A DNA stretch of 34,015 nt from an uncultured Chitinophagales bacterium (GTDB taxonomy: Bacteria; Bacteroidota; Bacteroidia; Chitinophagales; UBA2359): positions 1 through 34,015 of the forward strand of contig CALBCY010000028.1 of assembly GCA_937927195.1 (NCBI GenBank), written 5' to 3'. The position numbers were made by a program, and so were the translations under genes. Each line of letters opens with the position of its first letter. The stretch's first letter is position 1. The notes below the pieces were generated by a model. The model was not told where the DNA came from. It did no database searches and worked only from the letters and a program-made list of their open reading frames with translations. Positions 27,746 through 34,015 of this stretch are shown here, piece after piece.

Positions 27746-28048
27746 GTTTCAAGATAAAATAAAACCAATGATTCCGATTAACCTATGTGATATTTAATTA
27801 AAAAATACGGATAAGGATTAATAAGTGTCGAGCTTATAAAGCAAAAATTTCATGATTTCCAATCGGACCGCCGAAGTGGGAAGAAAACGCAGATATAACA
27901 TAACTACTTCGAGTATTTATGACCCGTAGGCCGCTGCGGCCTAAAATCGGAAAATATTAAACCGCGCTGACGACCCAGTTAGAATCAGACAAGTCTTTAT
28001 TTCGCATCCCCATAATTATTGTGTAATCATTGTGTAATCATTGTACAA
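27746..28048. other. Intergenic region with a GC-rich hairpin
   Basis: This stretch of about 300 bases between the CotH gene end and crtY holds a 7-bp GC-rich hairpin at 27927-27943 (TAGGCCG, 3-base loop), a wider inverted repeat CGAAGT...ACTTCG flanking about 27872-27911, and the start of an 11-bp tandem repeat at its left edge. Base composition is locally more GC-rich than nearby gaps. The crtY promoter should lie at its right end. No ORF is convincing. Confidence 0.5.
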
Positions 28049-28063
28049 TCATCTTATAATCAT
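28020..28063 (-). repeat. Four 11-bp tandem repeats across the end of the second CotH gene
   Basis: On the minus strand four imperfect 11-bp units follow one another: ATGATTATAAG, ATGATTGTACA, ATGATTACACA and ATGATTACACA. The first encodes the last residues (MII-R) and the stop codon TGA falls in the second. The last two copies are identical. Confidence 0.88.
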
Positions 28064-30448
28064 TAGTCGCTCTGAACCGTATTCCGTTTTTACAAAATAC
28101 AAACCTGCAGACCAATCACTCACATTGATAAATTTATTTTGTTGTACTTCGCCTTTCCAGATGACTTGTCCCATTGGATCTATAACTTGGACCAATTGAG
28201 CTTCTTCCAATTGATTGCTTAGCCTAATTGTTGTGGATGCGGGATTGGGTGCAATATTTAAATGAATGCCTTCAATGCTTTCGATCTCAGCTGTATTTAA
28301 TGCTGTGTTAACTGTTGTATCCAAAACTTCCTCTTCATTGTTTCTATTGAAAGTTGGTGTTTGAACCCTAAAAGAACCAGTCCCGTTTGGAACTCTAGCA
28401 AAAGCCATGTCTGTGGTTTGCTCGCCATATATCAACTCGTCCACGATTTTTAATTCTTGATTGAATAAGTAGACACTTTCACCCTCAGCAGATAGTTTAA
28501 AACTGGCATGATTCTCCCCTTCTTCGGTTTCTTTATCTGCCCAAATAATCATATAGTCGTTCGGTTCGATAATGCTTCCTTCTGGTAAAACCCATTTATT
28601 GGGCACACTGAAAAGATCTGTCAAATAATAACCTGAAATATCCAATGCATCTTCCGTTAAATTGTAAAGTTCAATCCAATCATCGTAATCATTCATTTCA
28701 TCAGCATTAGAAGAATCATTGGAAGCCATAATTTCATTAATCGCAATGAAGCGATCTTGTGCATAGTCCAATTGTACTCTATAAAGATAAGTATCATGCT
28801 CTGCTCCACTTGGATGGTAAACACGAGTTTCTGAGTTGTCATCGGCTATTGCTTCAACATAAAAACGAACCCACTGATTGGCTTCATTGGCTTCCAGAAT
28901 TATTCCATACACGCCATCATTGGCAGAGCCGTCTTGATGTTCACCATCGTCAAACATTTGGATTGGTTCAAAATCCAATGTTAGCCCTCTCGACACAAAT
29001 AAATTCACCTTGGCAATTCCATTGCTGGATTCGACTGCGGCATTGATTCGAACGGACTCTCCAGGAAAAGGTTCTGCCCAAATTTCATCGTTAACGGCAT
29101 AAGAAACATTATCAATCTCAGGAATGCTTCTATTTATTTCTGGATGATTGCTCAAATATTCATATCTGTTCTCTACATAATTCTTAAGCTCATTTTGGCC
29201 ATTCAAAAACTGTGTGTAGCTGGATAATTTTTTATCGTCAGCCTCAACAAAGGGATCGATCATAGCTGCATATTCATCGATCATTTCATTGAAAATTGCT
29301 GGATTCAAACTTTCTTCCAATAGGGTTCTGAAATGCGCCAAATATCTTTGGCGGACATTAGGAATTTCAAGTAAGCGATTCAAAAGCGGATAATTTTCAT
29401 CATCGGCATTGTAAAAAGGAGTCCAATCCTCTTGTTGCAAGCAACTATTCCCATCGTATTCCAGTGGGACCATTTTACCCGTTTCAGCATCCCAATAAAG
29501 ATAGTAATCCATTCGCCCCTTATGCACATATCCATCGTCGTCAGCAAAAGCAATTTCACTTGCTAGGAACCACAATGTTCGGTCTATATCCAAGTATTGT
29601 GAAATGGCCTCTTCCAATTCTAATAAAGGGGTGTTTTCTAAAATATCACAGGTGTTAATTAAATCCTCCCAAGGCATTTCTTTGTGAGCAGATTTCAAAG
29701 TATAATATTCTTGATAGTCTATGGAATCAGCTCCTAGATAATTCAAAGCAGTCGTACCATTTCCCCACATTCCACCACCACCTGGACCGCCTCCGCCACC
29801 TGGACCGCCGCCACCCTCGGTTTCTACATCTGCTCTCCAACGACTTCCATCACTGCTCAAAAACCATTCATTAATAAATTCAGCATTCAACTGTTGAATG
29901 CTTGGATACAATCCCCAGCTTTCACCATTGATCACGAGATTAACATAGCTGGCTTTGGCAGCTGGAACATGTTTGCGAATTGATTTCAGGTATAAGAACT
30001 CTCGCATGAAAGTATTGTCTCCTTTGCAGTTGTTCAAATTCAGTGTTTCATAACCCAACAAATCCAGGTTCTCAAAAGCGTCCATTGAAATGTTGAATGA
30101 CTTTTTATCTTGCCCTTGAATTTGATTGTAGGAAGTTTGTCCTTTGAATCGAACACCGATGTTTTCATAAATTTCACCTTCAAATGTAAGCCTTGCTGGG
30201 AGGTCAATTTTATCATCATAATTGTCCTCCATTTGGGACCAATAATTGGCTTGATCAAATTGTAATTCGATGTTTCTAATCAAATCATCCTGATAAAGCC
30301 CTTCGAGTTCAAATCCACCTGTAATGATTCTATGGCCATCTTGAGAAAAACGCATTTGATCAGGCAAAGTTTGGGCATGAAAAACTGTTGAACAGACAAA
30401 GCAATAAATTGCCAGTCCAAAGTTGAGTTTGGTGCAAAGCTTATTCAT
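28049..30448 (-). CDS. T9SS-exported CotH kinase-like protein with one lamin-tail domain
   Basis: The 799-residue protein has a signal peptide (1-26, HAQ). A CotH kinase-like domain at about 57-440 shows GVRFKGQTSYN, DKKSFNIS, LNLNNCKGDNTFMREFL, YVNLVINGESWGLY and VPLEYDGNSCL (E330, D332). Inside it is a Gly/Pro-rich loop at about 211-228 (GGGGPGGGGGPGGGG). A beta domain follows (about 445-560), then an LTD domain (about 566-695, with INEIMASND and DDWIELYNL), and a type A T9SS tail (about 722-799, IAPNPAST, WSAGLYFVK). Compared with the CotH protein at 9615-15446, the first Asp of the D-x-D metal motif is Glu here. Known: CotH-type proteins can be atypical kinases. Activity here is unproven. 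ATG start; apparently transcribed alone. Confidence 0.92.
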   Translation of the reverse strand: MNKLCTKLNFGLAIYCFVCSTVFHAQTLPDQMRFSQDGHRIITGGFELEGLYQDDLIRNIELQFDQANYWSQMEDNYDDKIDLPARLTFEGEIYENIGVRFKGQTSYNQIQGQDKKSFNISMDAFENLDLLGYETLNLNNCKGDNTFMREFLYLKSIRKHVPAAKASYVNLVINGESWGLYPSIQQLNAEFINEWFLSSDGSRWRADVETEGGGGPGGGGGPGGGGMWGNGTTALNYLGADSIDYQEYYTLKSAHKEMPWEDLINTCDILENTPLLELEEAISQYLDIDRTLWFLASEIAFADDDGYVHKGRMDYYLYWDAETGKMVPLEYDGNSCLQQEDWTPFYNADDENYPLLNRLLEIPNVRQRYLAHFRTLLEESLNPAIFNEMIDEYAAMIDPFVEADDKKLSSYTQFLNGQNELKNYVENRYEYLSNHPEINRSIPEIDNVSYAVNDEIWAEPFPGESVRINAAVESSNGIAKVNLFVSRGLTLDFEPIQMFDDGEHQDGSANDGVYGIILEANEANQWVRFYVEAIADDNSETRVYHPSGAEHDTYLYRVQLDYAQDRFIAINEIMASNDSSNADEMNDYDDWIELYNLTEDALDISGYYLTDLFSVPNKWVLPEGSIIEPNDYMIIWADKETEEGENHASFKLSAEGESVYLFNQELKIVDELIYGEQTTDMAFARVPNGTGSFRVQTPTFNRNNEEEVLDTTVNTALNTAEIESIEGIHLNIAPNPASTTIRLSNQLEEAQLVQVIDPMGQVIWKGEVQQNKFINVSDWSAGLYFVKTEYGSERLMIIR

Positions 30449-30548
30449 AAAGTAATCAATTGGTAATAATTCTTGCTAATACTTTGACAATCAAAAGTTG
30501 ATGCTTATTCGAAGTCAAATAGGATTTCACAAAAGAAAGGTGCAAAAG

Positions 30549-30608
30549 AAAAATCCTGTATTTGCGTAGCTCAATTTAACAAATTCAGCTTTCAAATACA
30601 GGATTTTT
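30549..30608 (-). terminator. Long hairpin terminator downstream of lysS
   Basis: A perfect 16-bp outer stem (30549-30564 with 30593-30608) encloses a second near-perfect stem (AGCTCAATTT with AAATTCAGCT, one mismatch, loop AAC). On the minus strand the outer stem ends in five T followed by CTTTT, fitting termination of lysS. T residues on the plus strand would also allow reverse termination. Confidence 0.85.
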
Positions 30609-30633
30609 TAGTATTTATATTGTCCGAAAGCGT

Positions 30634-32145
30634 CTATTCTGTCGGTATATTTCTCATTTGTGGGAAGAACAATACATCTTGAATAGAGTTTTGATTGGTC
30701 ATAATCATGGCCAATCTGTCTATCCCAATACCTACACCAGAGGTTGGGGGCATTCCGTATTCCAAAGAGCGAAGGAAATCTTCGTCTAAAACCATTGCCT
30801 CATCATCTCCACGCTTCGCCAATTCAAGCTGCGCTTCAAAACGTTCACGCTGATCGATGGGATCATTCAACTCTGAATAAGCATTCATTATTTCTTTCCC
30901 ATTACAGATAGCCTCAAATCGCTCAACCAATCCTGGCTTGCTTCTGTGCTTCTTGGTCAAAGGCGACATTTCAATAGGATAGTCGGTAATGAAAGTTGGT
31001 TGAATCAAAAGATGTTCTACTTTCTCTCCAAAAATTTCATCTATCAATTTTCCACGTCCCATTGACTTGTCTGTTGGAATGTGCAAGTCTTTGCAAACTT
31101 TTCTCAATGCCTCTTCATCCATTTCAGAAATATCGATATTGGTGTACTCTTGAATTGCTTCATACATCGTATACCTTTTCCATGGACGCTTGAAGCTGAT
31201 GACATTTTCACCAACTTGAACATCTGGAGTTCCATTGGTTTCAATTGCTACAAATTCGTGCATTTCTTCCATGAAATCCATCATCCAATTGTAATCCTTG
31301 TACGCAACATACAATTCCATCATGGTAAACTCTGGATTGTGAAAACGACTCATTCCTTCGTTCCTGAAATTTTTTGCAAATTCAAAAACTCCATCATAAC
31401 CACCAACGATTAATCTTTTCAAATAAAGTTCATTGGCGATCCGCATGAAAAAATCCTGATCCAAAGTATTGTGATGTGTCTTGAACGGACGAGCAGCTGC
31501 TCCACCATGCAAAGGCTGCAAAATTGGCGTTTCCACTTCAAGGTAACCACGACTTGCCATGAAACTTCTCATGGCATTGACCATTTTTGATCGACGGACA
31601 AAGACATCACGCACGTCAGGATTCACCACCAAATCGACATACCGTTGACGATATCTCAAATCAGGGTCAGTAAAAGCATCGTGGACATTTCCTTCATCAT
31701 CGACTTTAACGACAGGCAGCGGTTTTAAAGATTTACTCAAAAGCGTCAATTCTTTGACATGCAAGGTCGTTTCACCAGTTTTGGTATGAAATATAAATCC
31801 CTTTACTCCGATAAAATCTCCCAGATCCAACAATTTCTTGAAAAGGGTATTGTAAAGAGTTTTGTCTTCATCGGGAGCAATATCGTCCCGGCTGACATAA
31901 ATCTGAATCCTGCCAGTAGAATCTTGGAGGCGGGCGAAAGATGCCTTACCCATGATTCTACGTTCCATCATTCTTCCGGCAACAACTACTTCCTGGTAGT
32001 TATTTTCCTCCGGATTGAAATTTTCGAGGATTTCTTTTGCAGTCGCATTAACAGGGTACATTGCAGCTGGATAGGGATCGATTCCCAAATCAATAATTTT
32101 CTGCAATGACTCTCTACGTACGACTTCCTGTTCGCTTAAAGCCAT
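30634..32145 (-). CDS. lysS: Lysyl-tRNA synthetase, class II
   Basis: The 503-residue cytosolic enzyme charges tRNA-Lys with lysine using ATP. An N-terminal OB-fold anticodon-binding domain (about 50-150, with [21 protein letters not shown]) precedes the class II catalytic core. Motif 2 is [20 protein letters not shown] (about 261-280) and motif 3 is [15 protein letters not shown] (from about 470). The length matches the bacterial norm (about 500), and no C-terminal extension is present. ATG start; followed by a long terminator hairpin at 30549-30608. It is divergent from pnuC, and the 252-base gap between them contains three inverted repeats. Confidence 0.97.
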   Translation of the reverse strand: MALSEQEVVRRESLQKIIDLGIDPYPAAMYPVNATAKEILENFNPEENNYQEVVVAGRMMERRIMGKASFARLQDSTGRIQIYVSRDDIAPDEDKTLYNTLFKKLLDLGDFIGVKGFIFHTKTGETTLHVKELTLLSKSLKPLPVVKVDDEGNVHDAFTDPDLRYRQRYVDLVVNPDVRDVFVRRSKMVNAMRSFMASRGYLEVETPILQPLHGGAAARPFKTHHNTLDQDFFMRIANELYLKRLIVGGYDGVFEFAKNFRNEGMSRFHNPEFTMMELYVAYKDYNWMMDFMEEMHEFVAIETNGTPDVQVGENVISFKRPWKRYTMYEAIQEYTNIDISEMDEEALRKVCKDLHIPTDKSMGRGKLIDEIFGEKVEHLLIQPTFITDYPIEMSPLTKKHRSKPGLVERFEAICNGKEIMNAYSELNDPIDQRERFEAQLELAKRGDDEAMVLDEDFLRSLEYGMPPTSGVGIGIDRLAMIMTNQNSIQDVLFFPQMRNIPTE

Positions 32146-32174
32146 TATAATTTAGATTGTTAGAACTTGTATCG

Positions 32175-32201
32175 ACCGGAAGGGAGATATCTCCCTGCGG
32201 T
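32175..32201. promoter_or_regulatory. Inverted repeat 1 between lysS and pnuC
   Basis: A perfect 14-bp palindrome GGGAGATATCTCCC (32182-32195) is flanked by ACCG (32175-32178) and CGGT (32198-32201). It begins 30 bases upstream of the lysS start codon, so it would be in the lysS leader or promoter. Operator or RNA hairpin are both possible. Confidence 0.55.
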
Positions 32202-32229
32202 TGAAACAAATCCTAAGATTTATTTACCT

Positions 32230-32247
32230 CCGAACCAATTGGTTCGG
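32230..32247. promoter_or_regulatory. Inverted repeat 2 between lysS and pnuC, 18-bp perfect palindrome
   Basis: CCGAACCAATTGGTTCGG reads the same on both strands and has no loop, which suits binding of a dimeric protein better than an RNA hairpin. It is GC-richer than its surroundings and sits in the middle of the divergent promoter region. Confidence 0.55.
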
Positions 32248-32251
32248 CCTT

Positions 32252-32285
32252 GGAACTAAAAGGATTGCTTATATTTTTTAGTTCC
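32252..32285. promoter_or_regulatory. Inverted repeat 3 between lysS and pnuC
   Basis: A 10-bp perfect stem, GGAACTAAAA (32252-32261) with TTTTAGTTCC (32276-32285), has a 14-base loop. Just downstream, GATCTTTG (32333-32340) with TTTT (32311-32314) 18 bases before it could be the pnuC promoter, in which case all three repeats lie upstream of the pnuC transcript. Confidence 0.5.
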
Positions 32286-32397
32286 TTTGAATGCAAAAAT
32301 AATATTAATATTTTTAATGCTCGTAAAATGCGGATCTTTGCTACTTATTGTTTGAATTAAAATCCATTTCACGAAAAAAGGCCAACAAAAACAGACC

Positions 32398-33003
32398 ATG
32401 GAAGAAATCATTCAGAATATAGTGGAAGCTGCCAAAGCCATGAGCTGGTTAGAGTTTACGGCAGTTGTGTTTGGTTTGGCCAGTGTTTGGTTTGCGAAAA
32501 AAGAAAACATTCTCGTTTTCCCCACGGGAATAATCAGTGTTGTTATTTATGTGTACATCTGTTCACAGTATAAATTGTATGCAGACATGGGCATCAATGC
32601 CTATTATTTTGTCATGAGTGTTTATGGTTGGATTGTTTGGACAAAAAAGACGGATTCCTACCCTTTACCCATTTCAACAAATACCAAGAAAGAACAATTA
32701 TTGAGTATTGGAATGTTGGTAGGCTTTTTCATTTTGCTGTATTTTGTTCTAAGTAATTTTACTGATAGTGATGTTCCTATATGGGATGCGACGACGACTT
32801 CCATCTTTTTGGTTGGAATGTGGCTAATGGCCAGAAAAAAGATAGAAAACTGGATTGCATGGATCATAGGAGATATTATTTCTGTTCCACTTTATGCTTA
32901 TAAAGGCTTATATTTAACAAGTTTTCAATTCATTATATTCACCATAATAGCCATTTTGGGATATTTGGAATGGAAAAAGAAAATTGATCAACAATTGACT
33001 TAG
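32398..33003 (+). CDS. pnuC: Nicotinamide riboside transporter PnuC
   Basis: The 201-residue inner-membrane protein has about seven hydrophobic helices. PnuC-typical motifs are FGLASVWFAKKENILVFPTG, LYADMGINAYYFVMSVYGW (residues about 60-78) and NWIAWIIGDIISVPLYAYKG near the C-terminus. Known: PnuC imports nicotinamide riboside by facilitated diffusion, and relatives carry thiamine or riboflavin. The next gene, 73 bases downstream on the same strand, encodes a NadR-type kinase that would trap the riboside by phosphorylation. This argues for the NAD-salvage role over thiamine. I see no TPP riboswitch upstream. Confidence 0.93.
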   Translation: MEEIIQNIVEAAKAMSWLEFTAVVFGLASVWFAKKENILVFPTGIISVVIYVYICSQYKLYADMGINAYYFVMSVYGWIVWTKKTDSYPLPISTNTKKEQLLSIGMLVGFFILLYFVLSNFTDSDVPIWDATTTSIFLVGMWLMARKKIENWIAWIIGDIISVPLYAYKGLYLTSFQFIIFTIIAILGYLEWKKKIDQQLT

Positions 33004-33076
33004 GGATGCAAAATAAATAACAGTCCATTCTAAATTTGACTTTTATTTATTCTCCATCCCATAACCTTGGCAGCAA

Positions 33077-33610
33077 ATGAGGAAGTTTGTTATTAGTGGA
33101 CCTGAATCTACAGGAAAAACAAGCCTGGCTAAAGCACTTGCCCAACATTACCAAACAGATTGGGTGGCTGAGTATGCCCGTCAATTTATTGATAATTTAG
33201 ATCGTCCCTACCAAAAAGAAGACTTGCTTGACATTGCCAAAGGACAAGTCGAGCTTCAGAAAAATGTTGCCCTCACTTCTAAAAACGAACCTGGCCTAAT
33301 TTGCGATACAGATTTAATGACCATTAAAATCTGGAGTGAATACAAATACCGAGCATGTGATCCTCTAATCATTGAGCTACTGGAACAAAATGCTGGCGAC
33401 TTTTACTTTTTATGCGGGCCAGATCTTCCTTGGGAAGCCGATCCTCAAAGAGAAAATCCTGAAAATAGAATGGAGTTGTATTTAATATACAAAAAGGAGT
33501 TGGAAGCCTTGGACCGAAAGTATGTGGAAATTTGGGGACCATGGGAAGAGCGAGTCAAGAAAGCTATTTTTTACATTGACAATATTTTTGAACCTTATAC
33601 CAATTACTAA
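33077..33610 (+). CDS. NadR-like P-loop kinase (probable nicotinamide riboside kinase)
   Basis: The 177-residue ATPase has the Walker A motif GPESTGKTS at residues 8-16, a typical EYARQFI after the first helix-strand, and CDTDLMTIKIWSEYKY, all as in the C-terminal kinase domain of NadR. It lacks the N-terminal regulator and NMN adenylyltransferase domains of enterobacterial NadR, so it is the stand-alone kinase form. Known reaction: nicotinamide riboside plus ATP gives NMN plus ADP. It is paired with pnuC (73-base gap), consistent with uptake coupled to phosphorylation. ATG start, family-normal length. A promoter-like element follows directly after its stop codon. Confidence 0.9.
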   Translation: MRKFVISGPESTGKTSLAKALAQHYQTDWVAEYARQFIDNLDRPYQKEDLLDIAKGQVELQKNVALTSKNEPGLICDTDLMTIKIWSEYKYRACDPLIIELLEQNAGDFYFLCGPDLPWEADPQRENPENRMELYLIYKKELEALDRKYVEIWGPWEERVKKAIFYIDNIFEPYTNY

Positions 33611-33947
33611 TTTTAAGCATTTCCAGAACATATAACCTTTGTGATGCAAATGAAAACGCTGACAGCGTTGTTTTAGAAACATCCAAAAAATTATAATTTT
33701 CATCATAACACACTTATTTAAAGCACTTTACATTTTAACAAAAGCAAGCACTTGGTTTTAAATTAACACATTTTAACAAAACTCTTCAGCACAAAACACA
33801 GACCCTAACAACCCTCTTTTTAGCAAGAATTCTCACCATTTCAATCACAACTTGCCAAATGTTTAATAACCAACTAATTATGAGTTAAACGTTTCATTTT
33901 TTCAGTTTTTTTAAGGCCAAAAGCCTTCCCAAACCTTTGTGATCTAA
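33611..33947. other. AT-rich region between the duplicated leaders
   Basis: Besides repeat copy 1, this stretch has a 14-bp palindrome AAAATTATAATTTT near 33687-33700, two ACATTTTAACAAAA stretches near 33730 and 33767, and a short hairpin AAGGC-CAAAA-GCCTT near 33913-33927. I see no ORF of convincing length and no clear terminator for the kinase gene. Confidence 0.5.
33634..33670 (+). repeat. Direct repeat copy 1: promoter-like element plus leader
   Basis: This 37-bp sequence starts AACCTTTG and ends AACGCTGACAGCGTTG. Nineteen bases upstream is TTTT (33611-33614), matching the Bacteroidota -33/-7 spacing. It holds a 6-bp hairpin (AACGCT, loop GAC, AGCGTT) and a short frame from ATG at 33651 that stops after eight codons (MKTLTALF). 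Confidence 0.8.
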
Positions 33948-33968
33948 ATGAAAACGCTGACAGCGTTG
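33932..33968 (+). repeat. Direct repeat copy 2: promoter-like element plus leader
   Basis: It matches the copy at 33634-33670 at all but two positions of 37, and lies 298 bases downstream. It also has TTTT exactly 19 bases upstream (33909-33912), with TTTTAAG shared by both copies. Confidence 0.8.
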
Positions 33969-34015
33969 ACCCAAACAACTTTTAACACTCTAAATACAGA
34001 CACTACCTGTTTTAC
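33948..34015 (+). CDS. Possible start of a gene leaving the window (3' partial)
   Basis: From the ATG at 33948 the frame is open to the window end (22 codons: MKTLTAL, then Thr-rich TQTTFNTLNTDTTCF). The ATG lies about nine bases after AACCTTTG, so a transcript would be almost leaderless. The first codons match those of the shorter frame in repeat copy 1. No hydrophobic signal peptide appears within what can be seen. It may be a gene start, a leader peptide or chance. Confidence 0.35.
   Translation, partial: MKTLTALTQTTFNTLNTDTTCF

Noticed and set aside
9615..30448. Interpretation of the exported-protein genes as a polymorphic-toxin or defence island
   Set aside because: No immunity genes, nucleases, integrases or defence-type ATPases are present. 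The shared features are T9SS sorting tails, which are widespread in ordinary Bacteroidota surface proteins.
32146..32397. TPP or NAD-type riboswitch before pnuC
   Set aside because: The inverted repeats do not match any riboswitch core I can recognise, and the likely pnuC promoter lies downstream of them.

Overview
The window is AT-rich, non-phage chromosomal DNA from a member of the Bacteroidota. The strongest evidence is six predicted secreted proteins ending in type IX secretion system (T9SS) sorting domains, five of type A and one of type B (gliding-motility type). A PnuC/NadR-kinase pair, a CrtY/CruF-type carotenoid pair and promoter-like TTTT-N19-AACCTTTG elements agree with this. A Saprospiria-like lineage is plausible, but that is inference. 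There are no tRNA or rRNA genes, CRISPR arrays, insertion sequences or phage genes that I can see.

Layout. 1-111 is the tail of a gene entering from the left, followed by two strong hairpin terminators. 535-9132 encodes a 2865-residue mosaic surface protein with Ig-like repeats, a tandemly duplicated domain of about 193 residues, eleven Cys-rich repeats, a SdrD-B-like module and a T9SS tail. 9615-15446 encodes a 1943-residue secreted protein with three lamin-tail domains, a CotH kinase-like domain, a beta-helix-like region and a T9SS tail. 15503-16444 (minus) is a beta-rich exported protein resembling those labelled polymorphic toxin type 23. 16633-18408 and 18652-19299 are a PKD-domain T9SS protein and a small type B T9SS protein. 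19319-20554 (minus) is a LolC/LolE-type permease. 20604-22025 (minus) is a kelch protein with a T9SS tail. 22137-22508 is an orphan small protein. 22660-24303 is an L,D-transpeptidase lipoprotein. 24626-25255 is a DUF445 membrane protein and 25357-25695 (minus) a DksA/TraR zinc-finger protein. 25918-27745 (minus) holds the carotenoid pair. 28049-30448 (minus) is a second CotH/lamin-tail T9SS protein. 30634-32145 (minus) is lysS. 32398-33610 is a pnuC plus nicotinamide-riboside-kinase-like operon. The right edge carries a duplicated promoter/leader and possibly the start of another gene.

How the genes fit together. The left two thirds are dominated by cell-surface biology: exported multidomain proteins, two of them with CotH kinase-like folds, plus cell-wall and envelope functions. 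The right third is mostly housekeeping and metabolism (carotenoids, lysyl-tRNA synthetase, NAD salvage). The least explained items are the duplicated domain and Cys-rich array of the giant protein, the pair of LTD-CotH exported proteins, the three inverted repeats between lysS and pnuC, and the duplicated promoter-leader at the right end.
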